Assembly (NCBI GenBank): GCA_034086985.1
Contig: JAXDZG010000012.1
Location: 274,468-338,467, forward strand
Reading direction: 5' to 3'
From: Phascolarctobacterium_A sp034086985
GTDB lineage: Bacteria > Bacillota > Negativicutes > Acidaminococcales > Acidaminococcaceae
DNA length: 64,000 nucleotides
Shown here one piece after another: positions 15,312 through 24,874 of this stretch. The position numbers and the translations under genes are program-made. The notes beneath the pieces are model-generated. The model was not told the origin of the DNA. It was given only the letters and a program-made list of their open reading frames with translations, and searched no databases. How positions within the stretch are numbered: the stretch's first letter is position 1; every line of letters begins with the position of its first letter.

Positions 15312-16580
15312 TTATGCATTAATAATAAGAATACTTCTTATAAGTCTTCTTAGCAAAACATTGAATATGATTTCGGATACTAATGGGGATAATGCTGCTC
15401 CAAAACCTTTGAAAAAGTATGAAAGAATAAAATTAACGATGATAGTAACCATAACACTAATCTGAAATAGTTTACCATATTCCTTATCATGCCTACTAGC
15501 TAACAATGTTTGTATTCCCAAGAAGTTATTATCTATAGAGATTATTACCCATAATATTAGCGGTATCATCCAGTAAGAATATGATGTATATTCAACTCCA
15601 AATATTTGTTCTACAACATAATTTCTTGATAAAATTAAAGATATAGAAAAAATAGTAAATATTAATAAAACATACTTTTTTATGCTGTGTATAAAAACTA
15701 ATCCTTCTTTAAAACTACAAGAAAAATGTTTGCTTGATATTGGGAATATTACTTGATTAATTGGGCTCCATAGCATTATTATTATATATGGGATTTTCTG
15801 TATTGCAGCTAAAGCCCCGACCTCTTCGAATGTCGAAAATAAGCCAAGAAAAGTAACACCTACTGAACTAAACACACGCGAACTTAATTGAATCGTAAAA
15901 ACATAGAATCCGCTCTTTAATTCACGAACTATATCACCGAAGGAAATTTTAACAAACTTAAGAGAATATTTATACTTGGCCCAACAGCAACCTATGCAAC
16001 CATTTAGGAAAGGGGATACTGAATATAGTAAACAATATAATACTAAGTCCTTTTCCGAATTAACAAGTAAAAGTATCAAGATTGTGGAGGTTGTTCTAGA
16101 TATAATACTTATGATAGAAATGAATTTCATTTCCTGCTTTCCTTGAAACAACCAAGTCATTTCAACACAATAACCAATAAGGCACAAAAACAATACTACC
16201 ACACTAGAATACAACTGAGCTTCCAGATTGCTGAATGCTACATAGAACAATCCTATTCCTATTCCAAATAAAGCTAACAGAATGCGTGAATAAACAACAG
16301 TAGTAAATTTTAAATTTAGATTGCAATCATCACCAACAGCAACATCACGTGTTGCCGACATACAAAACCCATATTCAACTAGAACCTGCAAATAGCCTAC
16401 CATATTCAACGCTATTGAGAAAATGCCATACATATTCAAACCTAGGACTCTTGTAACATATGGTAAAGTTAAAAGCGGAAGTATCATATTCGCAAATTGC
16501 AGTCCATAAAGCCAAATTCCGTTAATTAATACCTTTTTTCTTGCAAGCTGTTTAATTATAGTAAACATATACCTTTCCAT
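15312..16580 (-). CDS. wzx: Wzx-type lipid-linked oligosaccharide flippase
   Basis: 422 residues, very hydrophobic, about 12 membrane helices. The N-terminus KVLINGIWLYGLQFANMILP followed by LPYVTRVLG is the typical start of the polysaccharide-biosynthesis (MOP/RfbX) family. It turns undecaprenyl-linked repeat units across the inner membrane. ATG at 16580, or ATG at 16568 behind AAAGG. It lies in a strongly AT-rich section, as is usual for wzx genes. Confidence 0.88.
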   Translation of the reverse strand: MERYMFTIIKQLARKKVLINGIWLYGLQFANMILPLLTLPYVTRVLGLNMYGIFSIALNMVGYLQVLVEYGFCMSATRDVAVGDDCNLNLKFTTVVYSRILLALFGIGIGLFYVAFSNLEAQLYSSVVVLFLCLIGYCVEMTWLFQGKQEMKFISIISIISRTTSTILILLLVNSEKDLVLYCLLYSVSPFLNGCIGCCWAKYKYSLKFVKISFGDIVRELKSGFYVFTIQLSSRVFSSVGVTFLGLFSTFEEVGALAAIQKIPYIIIMLWSPINQVIFPISSKHFSCSFKEGLVFIHSIKKYVLLIFTIFSISLILSRNYVVEQIFGVEYTSYSYWMIPLILWVIISIDNNFLGIQTLLASRHDKEYGKLFQISVMVTIIVNFILSYFFKGFGAALSPLVSEIIFNVLLRRLIRSILIINA

Positions 16581-16616
16581 TTTCTATAAATAACACAATT
16601 ATTTTTATTTGCGATA

Positions 16617-17888
16617 TTAATGCTCAAGAGAAATTCTTTTAGTTATAATTAAAATAAACCACCAGATACAAGATATTCCTGGTTGAACAATTATGGTAGA
16701 TTCAAGGACTGATAATATTAAAAACGCTGTTATGGTGAATGCCACACTTAGCTTTCTTTTTCTACCAATATTTTGGTAATTACTTATCACATACTGTAAA
16801 AAGAAAAGTACTCCTATTACACCCGTTTCCATAAGGAAATATATAAATGTATTATGTGGTTGAACCAACAATAATGAACCTTTATATAAAAACAGATTAA
16901 ATGTGAAATCTTCATAAACTATCTCACTTGCACCCTTATTAAAAGCAGTCCATTGTTGAAAAGGAAAAAAATTACCCAATCCATGACCAAAAACAGAATA
17001 TATTGGTTCATTTAACATATCATAAATACAGCTCATAGATGTCACATAACGCATCGAATCACTAAAATCATTTTCCATTACTCTATTCATAAACAACATA
17101 TCTACAATATCCATAATACTATCGGAAAAAAGAAGAAATGCAGACATAACAATAGAAAAAACTAGAACATTAATCGAATTATTATTGAAACTTGTTGCAA
17201 ACACATAAGAAATACATAAAAATAAAATAATATAAGCCCCTCTATCCATAGTATATATTATTCCTAAAGTAAAAACCGCCATATTTAAGTATAAGTTTAA
17301 TTTTGAAAACACAAATCTATTGACTATCATAAATAAAGTAAAGAAAGAAATAGTATACCCCAATATTACTGGTCCACCTGCCGGTGCTGTTAATCTATAG
17401 TGATTAGTTAAAAAGTTAATACTCATGCCATAATTTAAAGTATTAAAAATTATACAATATACGATAAATATTGCATATATATTTATTGTATATTTCACAA
17501 CTATATCTAAGTCATCTCTATCAATAAAATATGCAATGATTGTTGCATTTAAAAGTGGTAATATAAACGAAAAAGATGTTACTACTACTGCTCCAATATC
17601 TGCCCCTAAAGCAACTGACATAACCCCATTACAAAAAGAATAAACAGTCCAAAAAAATAAAATATTATTTTTGATTATGAATACTTTGCTCTTTAATAAT
17701 CTAAAAATCAAATATACGAGCAAAAGTATTTGGAACAACAATATACTTCTTATTTGAAATGTCTTACTTGAATTTGTGTATGCAAATGCAAAAGGACCAG
17801 TCTCTAAGTAAGGCATTAAAGTAATAATAATTACATATAAATATGTAGATATTCTTGCGTATTTAAACTTTAACAAATAATCTAACAT
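16617..17888 (-). CDS. wzy: O-antigen polymerase-like membrane protein (Wzy family)
   Basis: 423 residues from an ATG at 17888 behind GGAG; a GTG at 17900 overlaps that site. About ten to twelve membrane helices with a large loop near residues 270-330 (GHGLGNFFPFQQW, then VQPHNTFIYFLMETG). The PHNTFIYFLMETGVIGV segment matches the O-antigen ligase/polymerase domain. Next to wzx it probably joins repeat units in the periplasm. Sequence in this family diverges widely, so the call rests on topology, the PHN motif and context. Confidence 0.82.
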   Translation of the reverse strand: MLDYLLKFKYARISTYLYVIIITLMPYLETGPFAFAYTNSSKTFQIRSILLFQILLLVYLIFRLLKSKVFIIKNNILFFWTVYSFCNGVMSVALGADIGAVVVTSFSFILPLLNATIIAYFIDRDDLDIVVKYTINIYAIFIVYCIIFNTLNYGMSINFLTNHYRLTAPAGGPVILGYTISFFTLFMIVNRFVFSKLNLYLNMAVFTLGIIYTMDRGAYIILFLCISYVFATSFNNNSINVLVFSIVMSAFLLFSDSIMDIVDMLFMNRVMENDFSDSMRYVTSMSCIYDMLNEPIYSVFGHGLGNFFPFQQWTAFNKGASEIVYEDFTFNLFLYKGSLLLVQPHNTFIYFLMETGVIGVLFFLQYVISNYQNIGRKRKLSVAFTITAFLILSVLESTIIVQPGISCIWWFILIITKRISLEH

Positions 17889-17943
17889 TATGTTTTTCAC
17901 TCCAGTGTATAATTCATACTCAAAGTTGTGTTAAACATGAATA

Positions 17944-19140
17944 CTACATGGTTTTATTTATGATTTGTTTAATAATATTTGCTGGACTAAAATCTTCTAT
18001 AATTTGGTTTTTGATTCTACAATTAGTACTGCCCTCTATCTCTCTTATTGCACGTTCAATATCAGAAACTGTGTTTCTGCAGAAATAATATCTATCATAT
18101 TTTTTGAACATAGCATAAATTGTTTTGATTTCATCATCTGTCCCATCCAATATAAACAAGATTTTCTTTAATGTAGCCGAATATTGATAAATCTTACCTG
18201 GTATTTGTCCTCCTCTTAAATTGCATAGAAACACCAAGACATTTGTTTTATTTTCATGTTTCTTCAATTCAGATAACTGCATTCTCGGAAATATCTTAAT
18301 ACGCTCAGTGGAATCAAACAATGTATTAGGAGCACCACATATATCAACAAAAATCTTTAAAGATTTTGCCGCCTCATAAAATGGTCTTAGGTTTCTTGAA
18401 ACAGGAAAGTAATCACCAAAATATCCATAATAATTAATATCTGACTCGAATAATGTATCATCTTTGTAATAATAAGGTAGCGGAACCCAATCTATCTTAT
18501 CTTTACAATCATTGAACATTTCAGCTTGATACTTGGCTGTTATAGGACTAACATAAAACACCCTATCGGCCCTACATACTAGTTCGTGTTCAATTGCCAG
18601 TAACTTTGTATCGATTCCCTTATTATATAAGTCTAACTGCCATGGGTCCTCCCAAATCTCAATGAATTTATTACATTTAATTTTTCCTTTTTCTATTAAT
18701 TTTATTGCCGCCAAATGACTATAAACTGGAGAGGAGATTGATATCACGATATCATAATAATCATTGATACTATATTTTTTTAGAACATTTTCAACCCATA
18801 CGCCATTATATCCAAATGGCCCATACACAAATGATAGAATCTTTTTAATTATAGTTATAATGCTTACCTTTATACTTTTCTTATTATTTTGTATTTCCCT
18901 TTGAATGTTGCTCCATTGCTTGGGTTTCATAAAATTATAAAGTATCGATCTTTCATAAAATAAGTATCTAGGCCCTTGAGGTAAAATTATAGATTCATCT
19001 ATGATTTGCCCTTTCTCGCTTGTAGACAATATAGTAATATTATGCTCATTTTCAACAAGTCCTTTGACATATGATATATGGCATAAATTGGCTGATGAAT
19101 TTACTCTTAGACAACCTCCATTTATAACTAAAATTTTCAT
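17944..19140 (-). CDS. Glycosyltransferase, GT4-like
   Basis: 398 residues, ATG at 19140 behind AAGGTGACG. The start MKILVINGGCLRVNSSANLC resembles GT-B transferases acting on surface glycans. Middle segments FIEIWEDPWQLDLYNKG and ADRVFYVSPITAKYQAEMF fit the hinge between the two Rossmann domains. The C-terminal GGQIPGKIYQYSATLKKIL corresponds to the donor-binding region, although the usual E-x7-E is not obvious. Sugar and linkage cannot be told from sequence. Confidence 0.8.
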   Translation of the reverse strand: MKILVINGGCLRVNSSANLCHISYVKGLVENEHNITILSTSEKGQIIDESIILPQGPRYLFYERSILYNFMKPKQWSNIQREIQNNKKSIKVSIITIIKKILSFVYGPFGYNGVWVENVLKKYSINDYYDIVISISSPVYSHLAAIKLIEKGKIKCNKFIEIWEDPWQLDLYNKGIDTKLLAIEHELVCRADRVFYVSPITAKYQAEMFNDCKDKIDWVPLPYYYKDDTLFESDINYYGYFGDYFPVSRNLRPFYEAAKSLKIFVDICGAPNTLFDSTERIKIFPRMQLSELKKHENKTNVLVFLCNLRGGQIPGKIYQYSATLKKILFILDGTDDEIKTIYAMFKKYDRYYFCRNTVSDIERAIREIEGSTNCRIKNQIIEDFSPANIIKQIINKTM

Positions 19141-19163
19141 ATGATCACGTCACCTTCACATTA

Positions 19164-20294
19164 CTAATTATTTATCACTTCATTATAAGCTTGAATGTAT
19201 TTCCATCCAGTATACTTGATATCTATCTCTTCAGCCTTTGTTTTAAGAGAATATTTAATTTTATCCATAAATTCATTATTACTTGTCACATAATCATTAA
19301 TTGCAGCTATATACGAATTAATATCGCTAGTTCTAACTATATATCCAAAAAAACTACTCCTATATAACTCACTTTTTAACAATCCATTAACCTTAAAAGG
19401 TTCCCTAAGACCTGGGATATCAGATATAATCATTGGCTTATCTAATGCCATGGCCTCAAGTTGTAGAATTGACCTTCCTTCCCAAAGAGATGGCATTACA
19501 ACTATATCAGCCATTGCTAATTCTCTAAGACTATTTTCACGAGAAAGAGCCCCAGTCATTTTTATATATGGATTCATCGATGCAATTTCTCGAATCTCTT
19601 TTTCTTGGGGTCCATCACCGACCAACGTATAAGTTATATGTTTGTTACAAATATCAGTAAACGCCTTTATAGGTACCATAAAATTTTTCTCATAACTTAG
19701 ACGTCCTACTGAAACAATGCGAAGTTTTCCTTGTTCATGTTTATACTGATCTATTTTAGCCAATTCTCTAATTCTTTTCCGTGAAACTCCATTAGGTATT
19801 GCTTTTATCCTACTATATGGTATTTTAAATCTTTGGTGCATTTCTTCTTTGGCTGTTTCAGATACACATATATAATTTTTAATAAATGGACTACATAACC
19901 AACACTGTAAATGATAATAATGGTATGTGTTATGGTAAGTTTCCACACACTTAATATTATCCATCCAACGAGTTGCTATAACGCCCATTAGAACACTTAA
20001 TTTCAGATGCAAATTGCATATTGTCTGTTCTCCGTCTGAGATTTCTTTTATGACATTACGAAGTTTACCAACATTATTTATTAAAGCATCTAGTTTATTA
20101 GTAGCGCCAATGCATACAACTCTAATGCCCCCTTTTATAAGAGTCTCGACTTCATGATTGTTGTCATATCCCATATTCAAAATTCCAATAAGGTATACAG
20201 AACAACCTTGTTCTTTGAGGGCATAACACAAATCATAAACAAAACTATTAACTCCACCCAGAGAAAAGTTATCTATAATTTGAATTATTTTCAT
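19164..20294 (-). CDS. Glycosyltransferase family 4
   Basis: 376 residues, ATG at 20294 behind AGGAGAG. The N-terminus has IIDNFSLGGVNSFVYDLC, an acceptor-side glycine loop. The C-terminal domain has VSVGRLSYEKNF, YTLVGDGPQEKEI, and the E-x7-E-containing LWEGRSILQLEAMALDKPMI. This is a retaining GT-B enzyme adding one sugar of the repeat unit at the cytoplasmic membrane. Confidence 0.92.
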   Translation of the reverse strand: MKIIQIIDNFSLGGVNSFVYDLCYALKEQGCSVYLIGILNMGYDNNHEVETLIKGGIRVVCIGATNKLDALINNVGKLRNVIKEISDGEQTICNLHLKLSVLMGVIATRWMDNIKCVETYHNTYHYYHLQCWLCSPFIKNYICVSETAKEEMHQRFKIPYSRIKAIPNGVSRKRIRELAKIDQYKHEQGKLRIVSVGRLSYEKNFMVPIKAFTDICNKHITYTLVGDGPQEKEIREIASMNPYIKMTGALSRENSLRELAMADIVVMPSLWEGRSILQLEAMALDKPMIISDIPGLREPFKVNGLLKSELYRSSFFGYIVRTSDINSYIAAINDYVTSNNEFMDKIKYSLKTKAEEIDIKYTGWKYIQAYNEVINN

Positions 20295-20361
20295 AATTCT
20301 CTCCTAATATCAAAATGCTATTACAAAATTTCCTATCAACATATAATCAAACACTAGTATA

Positions 20362-21231
20362 TCATTCAGGAACTCTAATCCAATCTTCCGGAATCATTCT
20401 ATCCATACCATAGTTCTTCGAAGGAACTAGTATTATTGGATTATTCTCATTCAACCATGCAGCCCACCAAGAGAATGTACTATTTGCTGCAATTATGTGT
20501 TTGCAATTCTTCATCAGCATTAATTCGTCTATATCTGAATGCTTGCTCTTAATATTCACAAACCTATACCTTTCAGAGACGCCTACATTGTTCATTACCC
20601 AGTCCATATCATTAGAAAACCAATAGAATATTGGTTCTGATACTTCTGTTTCCATTATTGAAATTGCTTTCTTATAATAAGATTGATCAAGGACATAATG
20701 AAATGGATGCCCATCTTTCTTAAAATCACCTCGCCTTACATGTACTGCAATTGAATTTGAACTTCTAATACCATTTAATAGATCTAGATATGTATTCTCT
20801 GGTCTATAATTAGGCACAAACTGGCTAATAATTTCACCCCTATATTCCTTGAAGTAGTCTTCAGACTGAAAATATCCATCTATGTAAATATTTTCCGCTT
20901 GAATACCAAAAAAATATTCTTGCCACTCATCTTTAGTTTCTAACCAATACAAATAATCATCGCAATCTATTTGACTGAAATCTAGTATTCGGCAAGCTTT
21001 ATTTATATACTTGTTTTTAATTATGTTAATTTTAATTGGCAGCTTGCTACTTTCTACTAATCTACTCTCAATTACTTTGAGATCTTTAAGTTTATATCCT
21101 CGCAGAGTCATATTATTAGTAAAAGAGTAATCGAACTGAAATGGTTGATTTAGCCTTTTTGACAATGCGTACACAGCAGCGTATTGAAATAACTGATTCC
21201 CCAAACCACCCTTTATTCTCATCGTTAACAT
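20362..21231 (-). CDS. Alpha-1,2-fucosyltransferase, GT11
   Basis: About 289 residues; ATG at 21231, eight bases after TAGGG. The hallmarks are MRIKGGLGNQLFQYAAVYAL at the N-terminus, the GDP-fucose-binding SIAVHVRRGDF (near residues 150-160), and the C-terminal ANSTFSWWAAWLNE. GT11 enzymes move fucose from GDP-L-fucose onto galactose. gmd and fcl in the same operon supply the donor, and galE supplies galactose, so an H-antigen-like Fuc-alpha-1,2-Gal unit is a reasonable inference. Confidence 0.93.
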   Translation of the reverse strand: MLTMRIKGGLGNQLFQYAAVYALSKRLNQPFQFDYSFTNNMTLRGYKLKDLKVIESRLVESSKLPIKINIIKNKYINKACRILDFSQIDCDDYLYWLETKDEWQEYFFGIQAENIYIDGYFQSEDYFKEYRGEIISQFVPNYRPENTYLDLLNGIRSSNSIAVHVRRGDFKKDGHPFHYVLDQSYYKKAISIMETEVSEPIFYWFSNDMDWVMNNVGVSERYRFVNIKSKHSDIDELMLMKNCKHIIAANSTFSWWAAWLNENNPIILVPSKNYGMDRMIPEDWIRVPE

Positions 21232-21241
21232 AAGCATCACC

Positions 21242-22063
21242 CTATTTTCTTAATAACAGACTATACATATACTCTCTTATAGTATTTGGAACAATAGTAG
21301 ATAACAAACGAAGCACACAACACTTTATACAATGCAATAATCCAATATAGCTAGATTTATGCATAAATCTAAACAAGTTAACTTGGCTTATAATATATCT
21401 CCAGCCGCCTCTTCTTCTATACATATCAGACCCAGCCCTCATATGTAACAAGGACTCCTGAATGTTGTATCCCTTATATCCAGCCATCAGCATCCTAACC
21501 CATAGATAGTAGTCTTCCAATAAATAAAAATCTTGATAGGATCCTACTGCTTCAACCGCAGCCTTTTTATACATTACACAGGGATGATTAAAAGGATTGC
21601 GGCTTTTCGCAAACTCTAAAATCTCTTGATGATACTCCGGTGGAACTCTCTTAGCATCCACTATTTCAGGCCCCTCAGAGAACTCTTCTACTATTCCAGA
21701 ACAAATGCTTACCTCTGGTTTAGAGTTAAAAAGAGTAAGCTGCCTTTCACAACGATCAGGATAGGATATATCGTCACTGTCCATGCGTGCAACTAACTCA
21801 TTTTTGCAGTGTTTCATTCCTTCATTTAAGGCATTGCCAAGTCCACCGTTTTTTTCCAAGCGAACTACATGCAAAACTTCACCGAATTTAGTCTGCATCT
21901 CTGCAATTACAGCATCAAGACCTTCATTTAATGGTCCGTCACATACCAAAATAAAATCATCAGTCTTTATAGTTTGATTGAGGATGCTCTCCATACTTTG
22001 CCTTAGAAAGTCAGGCTTTTCTTTAAAATATACAGACATCAAAACAGAATAATTTGTATACAT
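21242..22063 (-). CDS. Glycosyltransferase family 2
   Basis: 273 residues, ATG at 22063 six bases after GAGG. GT-A fold with VLMSVYFKEKPDFLRQSMES at the start, the metal-binding ARMDSDDISYPDRCERQ, and LLEDYYLWVRMLMAGY as the catalytic base region. It resembles AmsE-type enzymes of exopolysaccharide operons. It probably adds a sugar early in repeat-unit assembly. It marks the start of the AT-rich central block of the operon. Confidence 0.92.
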   Translation of the reverse strand: MYTNYSVLMSVYFKEKPDFLRQSMESILNQTIKTDDFILVCDGPLNEGLDAVIAEMQTKFGEVLHVVRLEKNGGLGNALNEGMKHCKNELVARMDSDDISYPDRCERQLTLFNSKPEVSICSGIVEEFSEGPEIVDAKRVPPEYHQEILEFAKSRNPFNHPCVMYKKAAVEAVGSYQDFYLLEDYYLWVRMLMAGYKGYNIQESLLHMRAGSDMYRRRGGWRYIISQVNLFRFMHKSSYIGLLHCIKCCVLRLLSTIVPNTIREYMYSLLLRK

Positions 22064-22072
22064 GACCAACCT

Positions 22073-23422
22073 CTATTTCATTGCTGTTGTAGCACCTTTA
22101 GCCACACCTTCCGTACTATCCGGAATAAACAAAATCTTTATCGTCGCAAAAATAATCTTCAAATCCTCAATAAAGCTGGGATTAGCAATGTACATCAAAT
22201 CCATCTGCAGCTTATCATAAGGAGTAGTATTATATTTGCCATAAACCTGGGCATAGCCAGTGAGTCCAGCCTTAGCCTGCAACCGCAGTGCGAACTCGGG
22301 CATCTTCTCACAGTACTGCCTAGCAATCTCCGGTCGCTCAGGCCGAGGCCCGACTACGCTCATGCTGCCGCCAATAATATTCAGCAGCTGTGGCAGCTCA
22401 TCAATGCGCACCTTACGAATAAAGCGACCAACTGGAGTAATGCGCGGGTCATTATCACCAGTGGACAAGCGAGCCACACCATCCTTTTCAGCATCAACGC
22501 GCATAGAGCGGAACTTGAGCACGCCAAACTCTTTGCCATCCTTGGTCAGGCGTGTTTGTTTATAAAATACCGGTCCCCCATCAGTGAGCTTAATAGCCAC
22601 TGCCGTAGCCACCATCACAGGTGAAGCCAAAAGCAAAACGCAGCCTGAAGAAATCACATCAAAAACTCGCTTTGCAAAAACATATATAGGAGAGGGACGA
22701 TAGCGACGCACCATCAAGATGGGCAAATGGAACATATGCATCTTCATAGCACCACTCATAATCACATCACCAATGCGGGGCACCATAAAAACCTGAATAT
22801 CGTTAGCAATACAATATTTCAAGATAATATTGCGCTCATGACTGTGAATGCCACTGAGGAAAACCATCTCCATCTTCTTCAGCACATCCAGATTGTTAAG
22901 GCATTCGCTTACCTGCAAGGAAAAGCGTACATTGAACTTCTTGGACAAGCCATAGGACTTAATCAGCTTTTCCATGCCCTCGCGTTCATCATAAATAATA
23001 GCCGTGTCCTGAGGCCTAATCAGCGCATAAAAAGTCCAGTGAGATAAAGTACACCAGATTGTGGATAAAATGCCCTGGCATACAAAAGCAACCAACAAAG
23101 GAGTCGGATCAGGCAGCTTAAGCATCAGCAGCGTGACCAAAACATACAAAATGCCGTTGGCCATAATCAGCGCCAGTATCTGACTATAAATCATCTCAGA
23201 AATCCGGCTATAGGAAATCAAAAAAGCATCGTAAACCTTGCCAAAAGCAAAATAAGCCAGCATAAAGATAAAGGTAATCAAAATGCTTTCAGTGTGGCTT
23301 TCCCGTATAGCCAAATTACCCTCGTAGAACCATTTCCAGCACAGTCCAAAGGGTACAGTCATCATTATCAAATTAAAGAATTTCACCAGTCCCAAAACAA
23401 AATCGTATTTCAGCTTATACAT
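22073..23422 (-). CDS. Undecaprenyl-phosphate sugar-1-phosphate transferase (WbaP/WcaJ-like)
   Basis: 449 residues, ATG at 23422. About four to five N-terminal membrane helices, then a nucleotide-binding-like middle domain, then the catalytic bacterial sugar transferase domain (residues 250-445). Motifs are GGPVFYKQTRLTKDGKEF, KFRSM, RKVRIDELPQLLNI, SVVGPRPERPEIA and AGLTGYAQVYGKYN. It starts the glycan by placing hexose-1-phosphate (probably Gal or Glc) on undecaprenyl phosphate. Less AT-rich than the transferases that follow. Confidence 0.93.
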   Translation of the reverse strand: MYKLKYDFVLGLVKFFNLIMMTVPFGLCWKWFYEGNLAIRESHTESILITFIFMLAYFAFGKVYDAFLISYSRISEMIYSQILALIMANGILYVLVTLLMLKLPDPTPLLVAFVCQGILSTIWCTLSHWTFYALIRPQDTAIIYDEREGMEKLIKSYGLSKKFNVRFSLQVSECLNNLDVLKKMEMVFLSGIHSHERNIILKYCIANDIQVFMVPRIGDVIMSGAMKMHMFHLPILMVRRYRPSPIYVFAKRVFDVISSGCVLLLASPVMVATAVAIKLTDGGPVFYKQTRLTKDGKEFGVLKFRSMRVDAEKDGVARLSTGDNDPRITPVGRFIRKVRIDELPQLLNIIGGSMSVVGPRPERPEIARQYCEKMPEFALRLQAKAGLTGYAQVYGKYNTTPYDKLQMDLMYIANPSFIEDLKIIFATIKILFIPDSTEGVAKGATTAMK

Positions 23423-23465
23423 TCTTTACCCCACAAACATACATCGTTCCTAAATTCATAAATCC

Positions 23466-24485
23466 TTAATGCTTCCCATAGCCCTGTGGATTTTTGCTCT
23501 GCCAGCACCAAGCATCCCGGCACATATCTGCCAAGCTAAAACGTGCCTGCCATCCTAAAAGCCGTGCAGCCTTACCAGCATCAGCCCAAATCTCTGGCAA
23601 ATCGCCATCTCTGCGAGGACCAATTTCATAATTAACCTTCACACCACTAGCTGCTTCAAAGGTCTTGATAATCTCCAAAACACTATAAGGCTTGCCCGTG
23701 CCCACATTAAAAATCTCCACGCCCTTGTGGCTAGCGGCATATTCAATAGCCTTCAAATGAGCATTAGCCAAATCCATTACATGAATAAAATCCCGTCGAC
23801 AAGTACCATCCGGTGTAGCGTAATCACCGCCAAAAACAGTCAGCTTCTCGCGCTTACCCACAGCCACCTGAGTAACATAGGGCATCAAATTATTGGGTAT
23901 GCCCTGAGGGTCCTCCCCTATCAAGCCCGACGCATGAGCGCCAACAGGATTAAAATAGCGCAGCAAAACCACGCTCATCTCAGGCTGCGCCTTGGCCGTA
24001 TCCTCTAAAATCTGCTCCATCATCACCTTGGTCCAGCCATAAGGATTAGTGCAGCAGCCCCGTGGCATGGTTTCAATGCAAGGCATAACGCAGCCTTCGC
24101 CATAAACTGTAGCGGAAGAAGAAAACACCAGCTGCTTTACACCATAAGCGGCCATACACTCTAAAAGGGTTAAGGTAGTGTCGATATTATTACGATAATA
24201 CAGCACCGGCTTTTGAATGGATTCGCCCACAGCCTTTAAGCCAGCAAAGTGAATGACGCAGTCGATCTTATGATTTGCAAAAATTTTGCCCACAACTTCT
24301 TTATTCTTCACATCTGCTTCGTAGCACAGCACCTGCTTGCCAGTGATCTGCTCCACCCGACGCACAGCCTCAGGACAGCTATTGCTATAATCATCTACGA
24401 TAATAACCTCGTGCCCTGCGTTGAGCAGCTCCACGGCAGTATGGGAGCCAATGTAACCAGCACCGCCTGCCAACAAAACCTTCAT
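23466..24485 (-). CDS. galE: UDP-glucose 4-epimerase
   Basis: 339 residues, ATG at 24485 behind GAGG. NAD-binding AGGAGYIGSHTAVEL, the FSSSATVYGEG serine segment, and NPYGWTKVMMEQ with the catalytic Tyr-Lys. First gene of the polysaccharide operon, 65-70 bases from its promoter. It supplies UDP-galactose for the initiating transferase and the fucosyltransferase acceptor. Confidence 0.95.
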   Translation of the reverse strand: MKVLLAGGAGYIGSHTAVELLNAGHEVIIVDDYSNSCPEAVRRVEQITGKQVLCYEADVKNKEVVGKIFANHKIDCVIHFAGLKAVGESIQKPVLYYRNNIDTTLTLLECMAAYGVKQLVFSSSATVYGEGCVMPCIETMPRGCCTNPYGWTKVMMEQILEDTAKAQPEMSVVLLRYFNPVGAHASGLIGEDPQGIPNNLMPYVTQVAVGKREKLTVFGGDYATPDGTCRRDFIHVMDLANAHLKAIEYAASHKGVEIFNVGTGKPYSVLEIIKTFEAASGVKVNYEIGPRRDGDLPEIWADAGKAARLLGWQARFSLADMCRDAWCWQSKNPQGYGKH

Positions 24486-24551
24486 CACAGCCAACCTCGT
24501 CTTTCTGTTCCCTAGTCAATATTGAAAATACTGATACCAGTAATCAATAAT

Positions 24552-24579
24552 ATTATAAACCCGTGTCCCCCCCAGTCAA
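24552..24579 (-). promoter_or_regulatory. Polysaccharide operon promoter with a G7 tract in the spacer
   Basis: Minus strand TTGACT (24574-24579) and TATAAT (24552-24557) with a 16-base spacer that begins with seven G residues (24567-24573). A one-base gain would give the optimal 17. This layout fits slipped-strand control of promoter strength. Confidence 0.75.
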
Positions 24580-24784
24580 GCAAAAGTGCATCGAGCCCTT
24601 TTGCCTGGCGTCCTAACGGACGCGCGTCACGTATTTACAATAGTGCAAATGATTTAATTTACGTTTCTACATGTTAGCTTTAGGCTATTAGTTTCTAATC
24701 AAGGGGTCATAGCGTACAGTGCAGTGATGTGTTCTATAATTTGCAAATGTGTTAAATTTAGTACATTATCCTAAGTTTTAGGCA
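24580..24784. other. Intergenic region upstream of the polysaccharide promoter
   Basis: No gene seen. A small stem GCGTCC/GGACGC lies at 24608-24623, about 30 bases upstream of the -35 box, and may be a regulator site. The rest is AT-rich and featureless to me. Confidence 0.4.
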
Positions 24785-24816
24785 TAAAAAATAGGCATCC
24801 GCATGCTGCGGATGCC
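24785..24816 (-). terminator. Intrinsic terminator of the second hicAB operon
   Basis: Minus strand GGCATCCGCA / TGCGGATGCC stem (24794-24816, loop of three) followed by TATTTTTT, about 60 bases after hicB. Confidence 0.9.
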
Positions 24817-24874
24817 CAAAGTGAAGTACACTGTATATTTAAATTTTTGATAATAGTTACATTATAAGGCTCTG

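Noticed and set aside
24508..24560. JUMPstart/ops element for RfaH control of the polysaccharide operon
   Set aside because: No GGCGGTAG-type core was seen in the leader between the promoter and galE.
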